Shown in pieces: positions 51,779-60,207 of a DNA stretch of 64,000 bases. A program made the translations under genes and the position numbers. This DNA is from Caballeronia novacaledonica. GTDB taxonomy: Bacteria; Pseudomonadota; Gammaproteobacteria; Burkholderiales; Burkholderiaceae. The first letter of the stretch is position 1. Every line of letters begins with the position of its first letter. The stretch lies in contig NZ_OGTP01000022.1 of assembly GCF_900258035.1 (NCBI RefSeq), forward strand, positions 1 to 64,000. The letters run 5' to 3'. Below the pieces are notes generated by a model, which made no database searches, had not been told where the DNA came from, and was given only the letters and a program-made list of their open reading frames with translations.

Positions 51779-52550
51779 AGTCGATCAGATGCTGGGTAAT
51801 GTGGGCCTCGATGGCGCTCGTCACCGATCGCGCGGCGAGCGCGGGTGGTTCGTCGCTCGCGGCGAGTTCGGCGGCGCTCAGGGCGTCGAGCACGTTCACT
51901 TGCATGTGGAAGGCGCGTTCGGGCACGTCGTGCCAGCGCATGTCCTTCGTGAACGCGGGCGGATCGCAGTCCATCAGCGCGGGCAGGATCGGCGCGCCGG
52001 ACTGCAGCGCCATGTGCGCGAAACCGCGCGAGAACGCGTGCAGGCGGTTGCGTGTCGGACTGCGCGTGCCCTCGGGGAAGATGATCATCGTGTAGCCGCG
52101 CGCGAGTTGCCGCGCGCCCGCCTCGACGAGTTCGACGGGGTCCGCGTTGCTCACGTATTCCGCGGCGCGCATCACGCCCCAGAAGAACGGATTGCTCCAG
52201 TGCGCGTTCTTCACGACGCAGCACGCGCGCGGCGTCAGCGACAGGAGCACCATCACGTCGAGCCACGTCGGGTGATTGGCCACGACGATGGCCGGGCGCT
52301 CCGCGCTGCGCTTGAGCGCGCGCGCGCCGCGCACATCGAGTTTCATGACGCCCACGCGCACGAGCACGGCGACGAGCGCGCGAAAGAACGTGTGAATGAC
52401 CGCGACGATGATGCGCTGCTTCGAATCGCGATGCGGCCAGATCGACGCGAGCGGAAACAGGATCAGCGAGAAGCCGAGCCCGCAGACGCCGAACGCCGCG
52501 AATGCCAGCGCCGTCGCGGCGAGGCGCCAGTGCCGGTCAAGCGCCTTCAT
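51759..52550 (-). CDS. 1-acylglycerol-3-phosphate-type acyltransferase (LPLAT)
   Basis: 263 residues. An N-terminal membrane helix (about 10-38) precedes the PlsC domain with VVANHPTWLDVMVLL, the HxxxxD catalytic site, and FPEGTRSPTRNR for phosphate binding. It probably attaches the polyene or a fatty acid to the lipid anchor. ATG 52550 overlaps the ketosynthase-like gene by 14 bases. Confidence 0.9.
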   Translation of the reverse strand: MKALDRHWRLAATALAFAAFGVCGLGFSLILFPLASIWPHRDSKQRIIVAVIHTFFRALVAVLVRVGVMKLDVRGARALKRSAERPAIVVANHPTWLDVMVLLSLTPRACCVVKNAHWSNPFFWGVMRAAEYVSNADPVELVEAGARQLARGYTMIIFPEGTRSPTRNRLHAFSRGFAHMALQSGAPILPALMDCDPPAFTKDMRWHDVPERAFHMQVNVLDALSAAELAASDEPPALAARSVTSAIEAHITQHLIDYGFFKA

Positions 52551-53232
52551 GCCAGCACCATTGCCACGTAGATGTCGTGCCTTGCCATTCGCTCGACGTC
52601 CGCGCTTCGAGGCAGTGCTGCACGGCCGCGCTTTGCGATGCGAACGGCATGCGCGACGGATCGGCATGGTCACTGAGCGCGGCGCGCGTACATGCCAGCC
52701 GGCCGGTTTGCGCGGATGCGTCGAGCAGGATCGCCAGCGCGCCGCCTTCCACTTCGGCTTCGACCGGGCCGTATGTGGCGTCGGCGGGTTCATCGGCGAA
52801 AACGATCAGCACGGGACTCGACGGATCCGTCGCATATTGCGCATATGCTTCGAGCAGCGCGTAGCCGAGGCTCTCGTTGCCCGCCGATAGCGCGCTGGCC
52901 GCCGTGCGGTCGCCGCGCACGATGCCGAGGATGCCGGTCATCGTGTTGAGCACGGAAAGACTGAAGGAGGTGGGCGACACGGTCTTGCCGGCGTCGATGG
53001 TGTGCAGGATGTCGGTCGTGCGGCGCAGTTCGCCGTGACGCGACGCGAATACCAGACGCACGGCGGGCAGATGCGCGCCGCAGTCGTGCGCGACCTTCAA
53101 CGCAGCCCGCGACAGCGTGCTGAGCCTGCGCCGCGTCAATGGCTCGATGAAGCCAAGGTCGGGAGCGGCGGATGCAGCGGCAGGCCAGAAAGACCAGCGA
53201 GCAACCGGAATGGTCCAGTGCAGATCGGGCAT
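52537..53232 (-). CDS. Ketosynthase-like chain-length-factor protein
   Basis: 231 residues matching only the N-terminal half of a ketosynthase (Ketoacyl-synt_2 type). SPTSFSLSVLNTMTGIL is seen, but the nucleophile block reads SALSAGNESLGYAL with Ser where Cys would be, so it should not condense. It fits the short chain-length-factor-like protein that heads aryl-polyene operons. ATG 53232 lacks a clear ribosome site. It is the first gene of the 18-gene unit, and the promoter must lie in the 53233-53923 gap. Confidence 0.8.
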   Translation of the reverse strand: MPDLHWTIPVARWSFWPAAASAAPDLGFIEPLTRRRLSTLSRAALKVAHDCGAHLPAVRLVFASRHGELRRTTDILHTIDAGKTVSPTSFSLSVLNTMTGILGIVRGDRTAASALSAGNESLGYALLEAYAQYATDPSSPVLIVFADEPADATYGPVEAEVEGGALAILLDASAQTGRLACTRAALSDHADPSRMPFASQSAAVQHCLEARTSSEWQGTTSTWQWCWHEGA

Positions 53233-53923
53233 GCGGTGATTCGCGTTCGGAAACGTGGTACTCGGGCCGGGACGACCGGCGGCCGCACGACAGGATGCGC
53301 TCCATCCGGCGGCGGGGCCACCCGTACCCATTCGGTGATTGATTTTTCCTGCGAGCAGGTTAACGGCACGACGTTGGAATAATTTAGAGTGCGACGTTCA
53401 AAACGTCGGGACGCCCGTTTCATCTTTTTTGCTCGCCGGAATTCTACCGAGCATCGCGATCGAAGAGATCAAAATTTGTCTCAAACGAAAGGTTCGTGTC
53501 ATTGCCGCGACAGGACAGAGTTGGCGAGCGCAGAGGACATATGCGACTCTCAAGTTCGCGCCGCTTCTGCCGTTAGTATTGAATCGAGCAGCTGTATTGC
53601 CGACGCCTTGACTTCGGGTTGGCTACAAAAATCATCGATTTTTGGGCATGGTTCCAGCCCGGCTTCTGGTCGGTTACGACAAACCAGAAGTCAGAACTGC
53701 AACTGTCGGGCGATGTCGGCGGTCTTCATGGCGCTCAGACCGTGAAGACGCACGTCAGAGAATCGAAGCAGGTCGTGGTTTCCAGCGATTGGCGGGAAAT
53801 CGTGGAGAAAGGTTTGTCGGCGATTACGCTGCAAACAAAGGAACTGGTCACCGGGAATTAGTTGCACGCGACATGCTGTCGAATCCGGCAGCGTGTCGCG
53901 GCTGGTTGTCGTTTCTACCGCTT
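53233..53923. other. 691-base gap without a convincing gene
   Basis: This gap must hold the promoter of the aryl-polyene operon. Its middle (about 53340-53870) is visibly poorer in GC than the flanks. Plus-strand open frames at 53339-53611 (90 codons) and 53619-53861 (80 codons) lack ribosome sites and known motifs. The second encodes a polar, helix-like C terminus and could be a gene remnant. CGCGACA/TGTCGCG near 53868-53920 might be part of a terminator for the small gene that follows. Confidence 0.4.
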
Positions 53924-54244
53924 TTACTGGGCAGCAGGCGACTTCACGCTCGGAGTGGCAAGCGTGTTATTGCTTGTCGCGGGAGCCGCCGTACCCGACG
54001 TCGAGTTGCTGTTCGTGCTGCTCGGCAGGCCCGAGTTCGGCGCCTTGGTGCCCATGCCGCTATCCGAATTCGTCATGCCCGGCGTGCCGTAGCCGCCCGT
54101 TGCGCCATTCACCTGGTTCGCGGGGCTTGCCGTGCTGCCCGCCGAACCCGCGCCGTTCGAGCCTCCGGCGCTCTGTGCATAAGCGCCCGCCGACAGGGTG
54201 AGTGCGGCCACGGCCGCGATAAGTGCGCTGGTTGCCTTGCTCAT
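53924..54244 (-). CDS. Small exported low-complexity protein
   Basis: 106 residues. A clean signal peptide (MSKATSALIAAVAALTLSAG, cleaved after AYA) is followed by a mature part made almost only of Gly, Ser, Thr, Asn, Ala and Pro, without Cys or aromatic clusters apart from GGYGTPG. A very strong ribosome site, AAGGAGGG, lies before ATG, pointing to high expression. No family is recognised. It is probably a disordered periplasmic protein. Confidence 0.75.
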   Translation of the reverse strand: MSKATSALIAAVAALTLSAGAYAQSAGGSNGAGSAGSTASPANQVNGATGGYGTPGMTNSDSGMGTKAPNSGLPSSTNSNSTSGTAAPATSNNTLATPSVKSPAAQ

Positions 54245-54370
54245 GTTCCGTCCCTCCTTAATCTGGCTGAAGTATGGACGCAGACGATTGCCGTCTGCAT
54301 GAACATTGACCCGCAATTGCCGTGCCGCGTTCCAATTCGCACGCGCCGCGATAAGCAATGAAAGCTCTTC

Positions 54371-54408
54371 AAAAGCAAAAAAGTCCATGCCGATAACAAG
54401 GCATGGAC
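54371..54408 (-). terminator. Intrinsic terminator of porin gene
   Basis: On the minus strand GTCCATGCC (54408-54400), an 8-base loop and GGCATGGAC (54391-54383) form a perfect 9-bp stem followed by TTTTTTGCTTTT. It lies 46 bases after the porin stop and is the clearest Rho-independent terminator in the window. Confidence 0.88.
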
Positions 54409-54453
54409 AACCGCGATAACAACATTCGAGCTACGAGCGCGGCGCGCCGAACG

Positions 54454-55590
54454 TCAGAAAGAGTGCGTCATCCCGATTCGCGCCACCATCTGATGCGAAT
54501 TCGACGATGGGCTCGCCGCGCCCGGAATGAACGCCGTATCGAGTGGCGTGCCCGTATTGCCGCCACTCAACTTCTGATAGACGAGCTGCGTATAAACGCC
54601 GGTGCGCTTGGACAAGAAATACTGAGCCATCACGCCGATCTGATTCCAGTGCATCGAACTCTCCGAACCGCCCTGCTTCAGATGCGCCATCGTGTACGTG
54701 TACATGCCAGCAATCGATAAATCCGGTTGAATGTCGTACTTCGCGTTGAATTCGATGTTATCGAAATGCAGGCTCGCGTCATTCACGCCGAAATCGCCGA
54801 GATAAAGCGACGACACCGGCTGCTGCACGTTCACATGGGTATAGACGAGGCCCAGCGTCGCCGGTCCTGCTCCATAACTCGCGCCGATACCGTAAATCTT
54901 CTGATTCGCCGCGACGAAGCCCGCCTCGTCCGAAGCCACGGAACCGGTCGATGTCGCGCCTGGAGCCGACAGGTTTTCAAAGACAGCGCCAATCGTGAAT
55001 GTCGCATAGCTGTATTTCAGCCCCGCGCCATACGTGCGATTGCCCGCGAACGCGCCGGCCTGATTGCTGAATCCGTATAGCGCGGTCGCCGACACGCCGC
55101 CGTAGTCGTTGCTCGTGAACTTGACCGAATTGTTCGCGTGAAACGTGGCGTCGGTATTGTCGTTGTCGAGCGGATGCGAAAACAGATAGCCGCCCCAGTA
55201 ACCGTTCGCCGTCATGAGGCCGATCACGTCGCTCACCGAATCGAGCTGGCGTCCGAACGTGAGCGTCCCGAGCGTATCGGATTGCAGTCCGACATACGAC
55301 TGATAGCCGAACAGCCGGCCGCCGTAATAGGCGGCGCCATTGTCCAGCATGAAGCCGCTTTCCAGATCGAAGATCGCATGCAGCCCGTCGCCGAGATCTT
55401 CGCTGCCCTTCAGGCCCCATCGGCTCGTCACCAGATCGACGCTCGACATTTGCCATGCCTTGTGTCCGCCTGCGTTGCTCGTCAGATTGATGCCTTCGTC
55501 CAGTACGCCGAACAACGTCACCGTGCTTTGCGCCTGCGCGGCGGCGGACGCGAACAGCATCGTCGCCGCGACGGCCATCTTTGAATTCAT
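54454..55590 (-). CDS. Outer-membrane porin of catabolic operon
   Basis: A 378-residue OmpC-type porin. The signal peptide MNSKMAVAATMLFASAAAQA is followed by QSTVTLFGVLDEGINLTSN, SRWGLKGSEDLGDGLHAIFD and GYQSYVGLQSDTLGTLTFGR. It ends MVARIGMTHSF with the C-terminal Phe used for outer-membrane assembly. GGAGA lies before the ATG. It is 47 bases after the NCS1 permease and likely the last gene of that unit, so it may admit the same substrate. Confidence 0.93.
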   Translation of the reverse strand: MNSKMAVAATMLFASAAAQAQSTVTLFGVLDEGINLTSNAGGHKAWQMSSVDLVTSRWGLKGSEDLGDGLHAIFDLESGFMLDNGAAYYGGRLFGYQSYVGLQSDTLGTLTFGRQLDSVSDVIGLMTANGYWGGYLFSHPLDNDNTDATFHANNSVKFTSNDYGGVSATALYGFSNQAGAFAGNRTYGAGLKYSYATFTIGAVFENLSAPGATSTGSVASDEAGFVAANQKIYGIGASYGAGPATLGLVYTHVNVQQPVSSLYLGDFGVNDASLHFDNIEFNAKYDIQPDLSIAGMYTYTMAHLKQGGSESSMHWNQIGVMAQYFLSKRTGVYTQLVYQKLSGGNTGTPLDTAFIPGAASPSSNSHQMVARIGMTHSF

Positions 55591-55637
55591 GCTGCGTGTC
55601 TCCAGCGTTTTAATTGATCGATTCGAAACGTGCAGCG

Positions 55638-57146
55638 TTATTCGGCCTGTTCGCGACTGCCCGCGAGATCGCGCCCGCGCGATGCGCCGATCAGGCGGCG
55701 GCCTTGCGGACCATGCACGGCGTCGGGTTCGGGAAAGCGCCACAGCATCGTCAGATACAGCACGCCGCCCACGACGAACGACACCGGCACGCTGAGATCG
55801 CAGCCGCCCGCAAGCGCGCCCAGCGGCCCGACGAACTGTCCCGGCAGATTCACGAACGCGAGACCGATGAACGCCGCCGGCAGCCACGCGCCCATTGCGC
55901 GCCAGTTCCAGCCATGCGTGAACCAGTAGTGGCCGCCGCGCTCGCCGCGATTGAACACTTGCAGATCGTCGGCGAGATAGAAGCCGCCGCGCTGCACGAA
56001 GCCGATCACCATGATCGCCATCCACGGGCAACTGAACGTGCAGATGAGCGTCGAGAACGTCGCCACGCTTTCCACGAGGTTGAACGCAAAGCGGCCCGCG
56101 AAAATGAAGCCGATGGCGAGCGTGCCGATCAGCGCCGTCGCACGCACGCGATTGAGGTACTTCGGAAACATGCTCGACATGTCGAGGCCCGTGCCGTAGA
56201 GCGCGGTCGTGCCCGTGGACATCCCGCCGATGATCGCGATGAGACACATCGGCAAGAGGAACCAGCGCGGCGACACCGCGAGCAGACCGCCCACGTAATC
56301 GTTCGAGCCGATGTAGCTCGGCGCCTGCGTCGCGATGATCGTCGCGGTCGCGAGGCCGAAGAAGAACGGCACGAACGTCGCGATCTGCGCGGCGAACACG
56401 GCGCCCATCACGCGATGCCGCGGCGTCGAGCGCGGAATGTAGCGCGCCCAGTCGCCGAGCGTCGAAGCGAACGAAACGGGATTGCTGAGCGCCACCAGCG
56501 CCGCGCCGATGAACGCGGCCCAGAAGCCCGCGCCGCCGTGATGGAGCGTGCCCGCGTAGTGCATGTCGAAGGCCTTCGCGAACGCGAACGCGCCGAGCAC
56601 GAACATGAGGCTCGCCGCCCACACGGCGATCTTGTTGACCCACAGCATGAAGCGAAAGCCGTAGATGCACACGATCAGCACGAGCACTGCGAACACCATG
56701 TACGCGGTGCCGAGCGTCCACGGATTGACCGGCAGGCCCACCATGTCGTGCGCGCCGCCGACGAGCGCATCGCCCGAACTCCACACCGCGAGCGAGAAGA
56801 AAGCGACCGACGTGAGCACCGCGAGAAACGAGCCGACGATACGTCCGTGAATGCCGAAGTGCGCGCCCGACGACACCGGATCGCTCGTGCCGTTGCGCGG
56901 CCCGAACAGGCTCATCGGCGCGAGAATGCAGGTGCCCGCGAGCACGCCGAGCACGATGGCCCACAGGCTCGCCTCGAACGAAAGCCCGACGAGAATCGGA
57001 AAGCTGCCGAGCACCGACGTCGAAAACGTGTTGCAGCCGCCGAACAGCAGCCGGAACAGATCGATTGGCCGCGCGTATCGCGAAGCGTCGGGAATGCGCT
57101 CGAAACCGAATGTTTCGACCTGCGTAATACTGGTGTTGTCTGCCAT
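55638..57146 (-). CDS. NCS1-family cytosine/purine/hydantoin-type permease
   Basis: 502 residues with 12 membrane helices. The family start PIDLFRLLFGGCNTFSTSVLG and the block ALVALSNPVSFASTLGDWARYIPRST are characteristic of NCS1 nucleobase and hydantoin symporters. ATG 57146 has AAAGGAGTG upstream. It lies between a LysR regulator and a porin on the same strand as an FAD oxidase and cupin, which suggests uptake of a nitrogen-rich compound that these enzymes use. The substrate is unknown. Confidence 0.88.
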   Translation of the reverse strand: MADNTSITQVETFGFERIPDASRYARPIDLFRLLFGGCNTFSTSVLGSFPILVGLSFEASLWAIVLGVLAGTCILAPMSLFGPRNGTSDPVSSGAHFGIHGRIVGSFLAVLTSVAFFSLAVWSSGDALVGGAHDMVGLPVNPWTLGTAYMVFAVLVLIVCIYGFRFMLWVNKIAVWAASLMFVLGAFAFAKAFDMHYAGTLHHGGAGFWAAFIGAALVALSNPVSFASTLGDWARYIPRSTPRHRVMGAVFAAQIATFVPFFFGLATATIIATQAPSYIGSNDYVGGLLAVSPRWFLLPMCLIAIIGGMSTGTTALYGTGLDMSSMFPKYLNRVRATALIGTLAIGFIFAGRFAFNLVESVATFSTLICTFSCPWMAIMVIGFVQRGGFYLADDLQVFNRGERGGHYWFTHGWNWRAMGAWLPAAFIGLAFVNLPGQFVGPLGALAGGCDLSVPVSFVVGGVLYLTMLWRFPEPDAVHGPQGRRLIGASRGRDLAGSREQAE

Positions 57147-57205
57147 CGTCTCACTCCTTTGAGGCGCCGTCCGGCATCGGCCGGCTGACGCACTTTCGTT
57201 ATCGG

Positions 57206-58159
57206 TCACGTCTCTACTGCATGTTCCGGCTGATCCAGGCGGCACTCGCGTTCGTTCGAGCGCATGCCATAGACGCCGAAAAGGTCTTCACAGAAGGCGC
57301 GGACGATCGGCTTGTCGGCCATGCCGCGCTTCATCGCGAGATGCAGCGGCACGTCGAAGCCGAACGCGGTGCGCCCCAGCACGCGGATCAGTCCGCGCTG
57401 CTCGAAAGGTTCGGCGTGATGCGTGGGCAGATAGCCGATATGACTGCCCGACAGAATCAGCACCGTGGCCGCGTCGATGTTGTCCGCGATGGCCGTCACG
57501 CGGCGCTCGCCGATGCCCGCCAGCTCTTCGGGCACGGGATAGCTGCGCCAGATCCAGTCGTGCGCGCGCAGATCGTCGAACGTCACGTGCGGATCGGCGT
57601 GAAAAAGCGGATGCCCGCGCCCGCAGCAAATCACTTGCCGCTCGCTGAAAAGCCTGCTGTACGACAGCCCCGCGACGCGATGCCAGAAGTAACCGATCGC
57701 GATATCGAGCTGCTGATTGACGAGGCTTTCCTCGAGCTCCTGCGGCGGCGCGACATGCATCGCGAAACGCACGGCCTGATCGCGCTTGCGAAATGCGCCG
57801 ATGGCTTCGGCGAGCCGCGTGTTCTCCACATGCGACGCCTGCCCGATCAAGCCGATCGACAGCGTGCCGACGAGCTTGCGGTCGATATCGCGCACCTGAG
57901 CGACGAATTGCGATGTCGCCGCGATCAGCGCCCGCGCCGACGTCACGAAGCGCTCGCCTTGCGACGTGAGCCGGAACCCGCCGCGCCCGCGTTCGCAGAG
58001 CCGGAAGCCCATGCGCGCTTCCAGCGCCGACAACTGCGAGCTGATGGTCGACTGGCGCACGCCGAGCGTCGCCTCGGCGGCGGTGATGCCGCGCGCGTCG
58101 ACGACCGCGAGAAAGACGCGCACGAGGCGCAGGTCGAGATCGGAGGTATTGGAGAACAT
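57206..58159 (-). CDS. LysR-family transcriptional regulator
   Basis: 317 residues. The N-terminal winged helix is typical (DLRLVRVFLAVVDARGITAAEATLGVRQST, quoted in parts: FLAVVDARGITAAE and TISSQLSALEARMGFRLCER). The effector domain follows from about residue 95. It sits inside the minus-strand unit, 15 bases after the FAD oxidase and 59 before the permease, and probably controls this unit. A LysR inside the operon it regulates is less usual than a divergent one. Confidence 0.92.
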   Translation of the reverse strand: MFSNTSDLDLRLVRVFLAVVDARGITAAEATLGVRQSTISSQLSALEARMGFRLCERGRGGFRLTSQGERFVTSARALIAATSQFVAQVRDIDRKLVGTLSIGLIGQASHVENTRLAEAIGAFRKRDQAVRFAMHVAPPQELEESLVNQQLDIAIGYFWHRVAGLSYSRLFSERQVICCGRGHPLFHADPHVTFDDLRAHDWIWRSYPVPEELAGIGERRVTAIADNIDAATVLILSGSHIGYLPTHHAEPFEQRGLIRVLGRTAFGFDVPLHLAMKRGMADKPIVRAFCEDLFGVYGMRSNERECRLDQPEHAVET

Positions 58160-58174
58160 ACGGTTACGCCGCCG

Positions 58175-59647
58175 TCACATGGGAAAGCCCATCGCCTTGA
58201 TGCCTTTTATCCACGCGCGCTTCCAGCCGCCTTCGGCATCGGCGCCATCGAAGGCGTGGAACGTCACCTTCGCGGCCAGCCATCGCACCGGCTCGGGCGG
58301 GATGTACGTCGGGCTCTGATTGGCGATGTCGAGCGTGCGCTCGGGGCTTTCGCGATCGAACAGGATGTTGAGGCCCATGAACGCGCCGAAGCGGCTCGCG
58401 GCCACGCCGAAACCCGTATAGCCCGCGACGAACACGGCCTTGTCGCCGAGATAGCGCTTCGCGAACACCGAACCGCGCGAGCAATAGTCGATCGGACCGC
58501 CCCACGCATGCGAGAAACGCACGTCGCTCAGTTGCGGAAAGGTCTTGTAGAACGCTTGCGCGAGACGGTGGTAGGTGTCGCGTTTCTGGTCGCGCGGCGG
58601 ATTGGGGTCGCCGTCGAAGTGATAGCTCACGAGACCGCCGAAGATGATGTTGTTGTTCTTCGTGAGGCGGAAATAGTTGAGCTGCGTGCGCGTGTCGTAG
58701 ATGCCCTGGCGCTGCTTCCAGCCGATGCGCGACAGTTGCTCGTCGGTGAGCGGCTCGGTCGCGAGCACGTGATCGCGCACCTGCAATACGCGCCGGTTGA
58801 TGTCGGGAATGCCCACTTTCGCGGTGCCGCTGCCGAACACGACGCGCGGCGCGCGCACGCTGCCTTCGGGCGTCTTCACGAAGACGGTTTCGCCTTCGTC
58901 GCCGACGCTCGTCAACGGGCTGTGTTCGTAGAGCCGCACGCCGAGTGCGAGCGCCGCGCGCTTGAGACCCCACGCGAGCTTGGCCGGATGCACGATGCCG
59001 CTGCGATTGCGCGACCAGAGCGCACCCGCGAACAGCGGCGAATCGAGCTGTTCGCGCGTGGCCGCCGCATCGAGCAACACGACGTCGTGGCCATACGACT
59101 TGTGCAGATCGTGATCGGCGCGCAGATGCTCGATGTGCTCCGGATCGACGGCCACCGTCATCTCGCCGTTCCATTCGATATCGGCGTCGATGCCATAGCG
59201 TTTGAGCGTGTCCTCGAAGCCGTCGAGATTGCGCTGGCCGAACGCTTCGAGCTCCGCGATATCGTCCGGGAACACGCGCACCGCGTTGGGCAGGCCGTGC
59301 ATCACCGAAGTCGAGATGATGCCGCCCGCGCGCCCCGACGCGCCGTGCGCGACCCGGCCCGCTTCGATCAGCACGACGTCGAGTGCGGGCATCTGTTCCT
59401 TCGCCTGCACGGCGGCCCACAAACCCGTGAAGCCGCCGCCGACGATCAGCAAATCCGCGCGGGTGTCGCCCACGAGCGCCGGCTCGGCGGGCGGCTCGGC
59501 GGGATTGTCGAGCCAGTAAGGAAAGAGCTTCGTGCGGGCGAGCGCTTCTTCGACGCTCAGTTTGACCGGCACGCGGCGCGCGGCTCTCGACGAGACGGGC
59601 GTAGGCGCGGCGATGTCCGCTTCGAAAAATTGGGCGCTTTCATTCAT
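58175..59647 (-). CDS. FAD-dependent amine oxidase, PuuB/DadA type
   Basis: A 490-residue flavoprotein of the DAO family. The FAD motif is LLIVGGGFTGLWAA (about 67-80), followed by VLIEAGRVAHGASGRAGG, the GASGRNGG-like block of gamma-glutamylputrescine oxidases. VFVAGYTGFGVAASRFGA lies near the C terminus. It would oxidise an amine to an aldehyde plus ammonia and peroxide. ATG 59647 has GAGGAAG upstream. It follows the cupin gene by 53 bases and faces a ureohydrolase and aldehyde dehydrogenase across the divergent region, giving a coherent amine-degradation set. Confidence 0.88.
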   Translation of the reverse strand: MNESAQFFEADIAAPTPVSSRAARRVPVKLSVEEALARTKLFPYWLDNPAEPPAEPALVGDTRADLLIVGGGFTGLWAAVQAKEQMPALDVVLIEAGRVAHGASGRAGGIISTSVMHGLPNAVRVFPDDIAELEAFGQRNLDGFEDTLKRYGIDADIEWNGEMTVAVDPEHIEHLRADHDLHKSYGHDVVLLDAAATREQLDSPLFAGALWSRNRSGIVHPAKLAWGLKRAALALGVRLYEHSPLTSVGDEGETVFVKTPEGSVRAPRVVFGSGTAKVGIPDINRRVLQVRDHVLATEPLTDEQLSRIGWKQRQGIYDTRTQLNYFRLTKNNNIIFGGLVSYHFDGDPNPPRDQKRDTYHRLAQAFYKTFPQLSDVRFSHAWGGPIDYCSRGSVFAKRYLGDKAVFVAGYTGFGVAASRFGAFMGLNILFDRESPERTLDIANQSPTYIPPEPVRWLAAKVTFHAFDGADAEGGWKRAWIKGIKAMGFPM

Positions 59648-59700
59648 GATGGACTTCCTCTTCGGACGCGGTGCGCACACCGCGCCGCCTGCGACGGTGA

Positions 59701-60045
59701 TTACCGCGGTTCGAGCACGACGTAGAACTTCTTCGCGTCTTCGATGGTTTCCCAGCGCCCCGCGAAGCCCGCGGGCAGCAGATAGCCCTGCCCCGCCGTG
59801 AATTCCTTGCGTCCGCCGTTCAGGTCGATCAGCGCGACCTTTCCTTCGACGAGCCAGACCGCTTCGTCGGCGGTCGTCGCGGGGAAATCGACGGCGCCGA
59901 CCTTGCCTTCCCACCAGCCGATCACGTAATTGCCGCTCTGGCCTTCGGCCGCGCGCCAGTCGCTTTCGTCCATGCCGTAGTCGAGCCGCGTGAACTGCCC
60001 AATGCCTTCGCCCAGCGGCGCGATGTCCTGAATCAGCTTGCTCAT
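59701..60045 (-). CDS. Small cupin protein (DUF861/EutQ-like)
   Basis: 114 residues forming one cupin barrel. Family hallmarks are VIGWWEGKVGAVDFP, DEAVWLVEGKVALID, GQGYLLPAGFAGRWET and a C-terminal KKFYVVLE. Such cupins often lie next to PuuB-type oxidases in Burkholderia and Pseudomonas; their reaction is not established. It is the first gene of the minus-strand catabolic unit. Confidence 0.85.
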   Translation of the reverse strand: MSKLIQDIAPLGEGIGQFTRLDYGMDESDWRAAEGQSGNYVIGWWEGKVGAVDFPATTADEAVWLVEGKVALIDLNGGRKEFTAGQGYLLPAGFAGRWETIEDAKKFYVVLEPR

Positions 60046-60073
60046 GTGCTTCCCTTGTTGCGTCGGTTATCAA

Positions 60074-60102
60074 TGAATCGGTGCGCCAAAGTTACCGATT
60101 CA
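60074..60102. promoter_or_regulatory. 9-bp inverted repeat between cupin and LuxR genes
   Basis: TGAATCGGT at 60074-60082 and ACCGATTCA at 60094-60102 are perfect arms with an 11-base spacer, 28 bases upstream of the cupin start. A separate 16-base palindrome, seven C, GC, seven G, follows at 60118-60133. Both lie in the divergent promoter region, so a regulator such as the adjacent LuxR or the LysR protein could act here on both operons. Confidence 0.5.
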
Positions 60103-60207
60103 CGACGCCCCGGTATGCCCCCCCGCGGGGGGGACAAGCTGCGTTTAGCAAAGCGCGGGTAAATACCTAGATTTGCTGAAAACCCCTTGTGGCAGGGGCT
60201 ATAACGC

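Noticed and set aside
53339-53611. 90-codon plus-strand frame as a gene
   Set aside because: No ribosome site, no recognisable motif and no conserved-looking composition.
57221-59725. Very long plus-strand frame opposite LysR and the FAD oxidase
   Set aside because: It spans two real genes and their gap, with no domain and the usual antisense composition.
60118-60133. C7-GC-G7 palindrome as an intrinsic terminator
   Set aside because: No T-run and it lies in a divergent promoter region, not after a gene.
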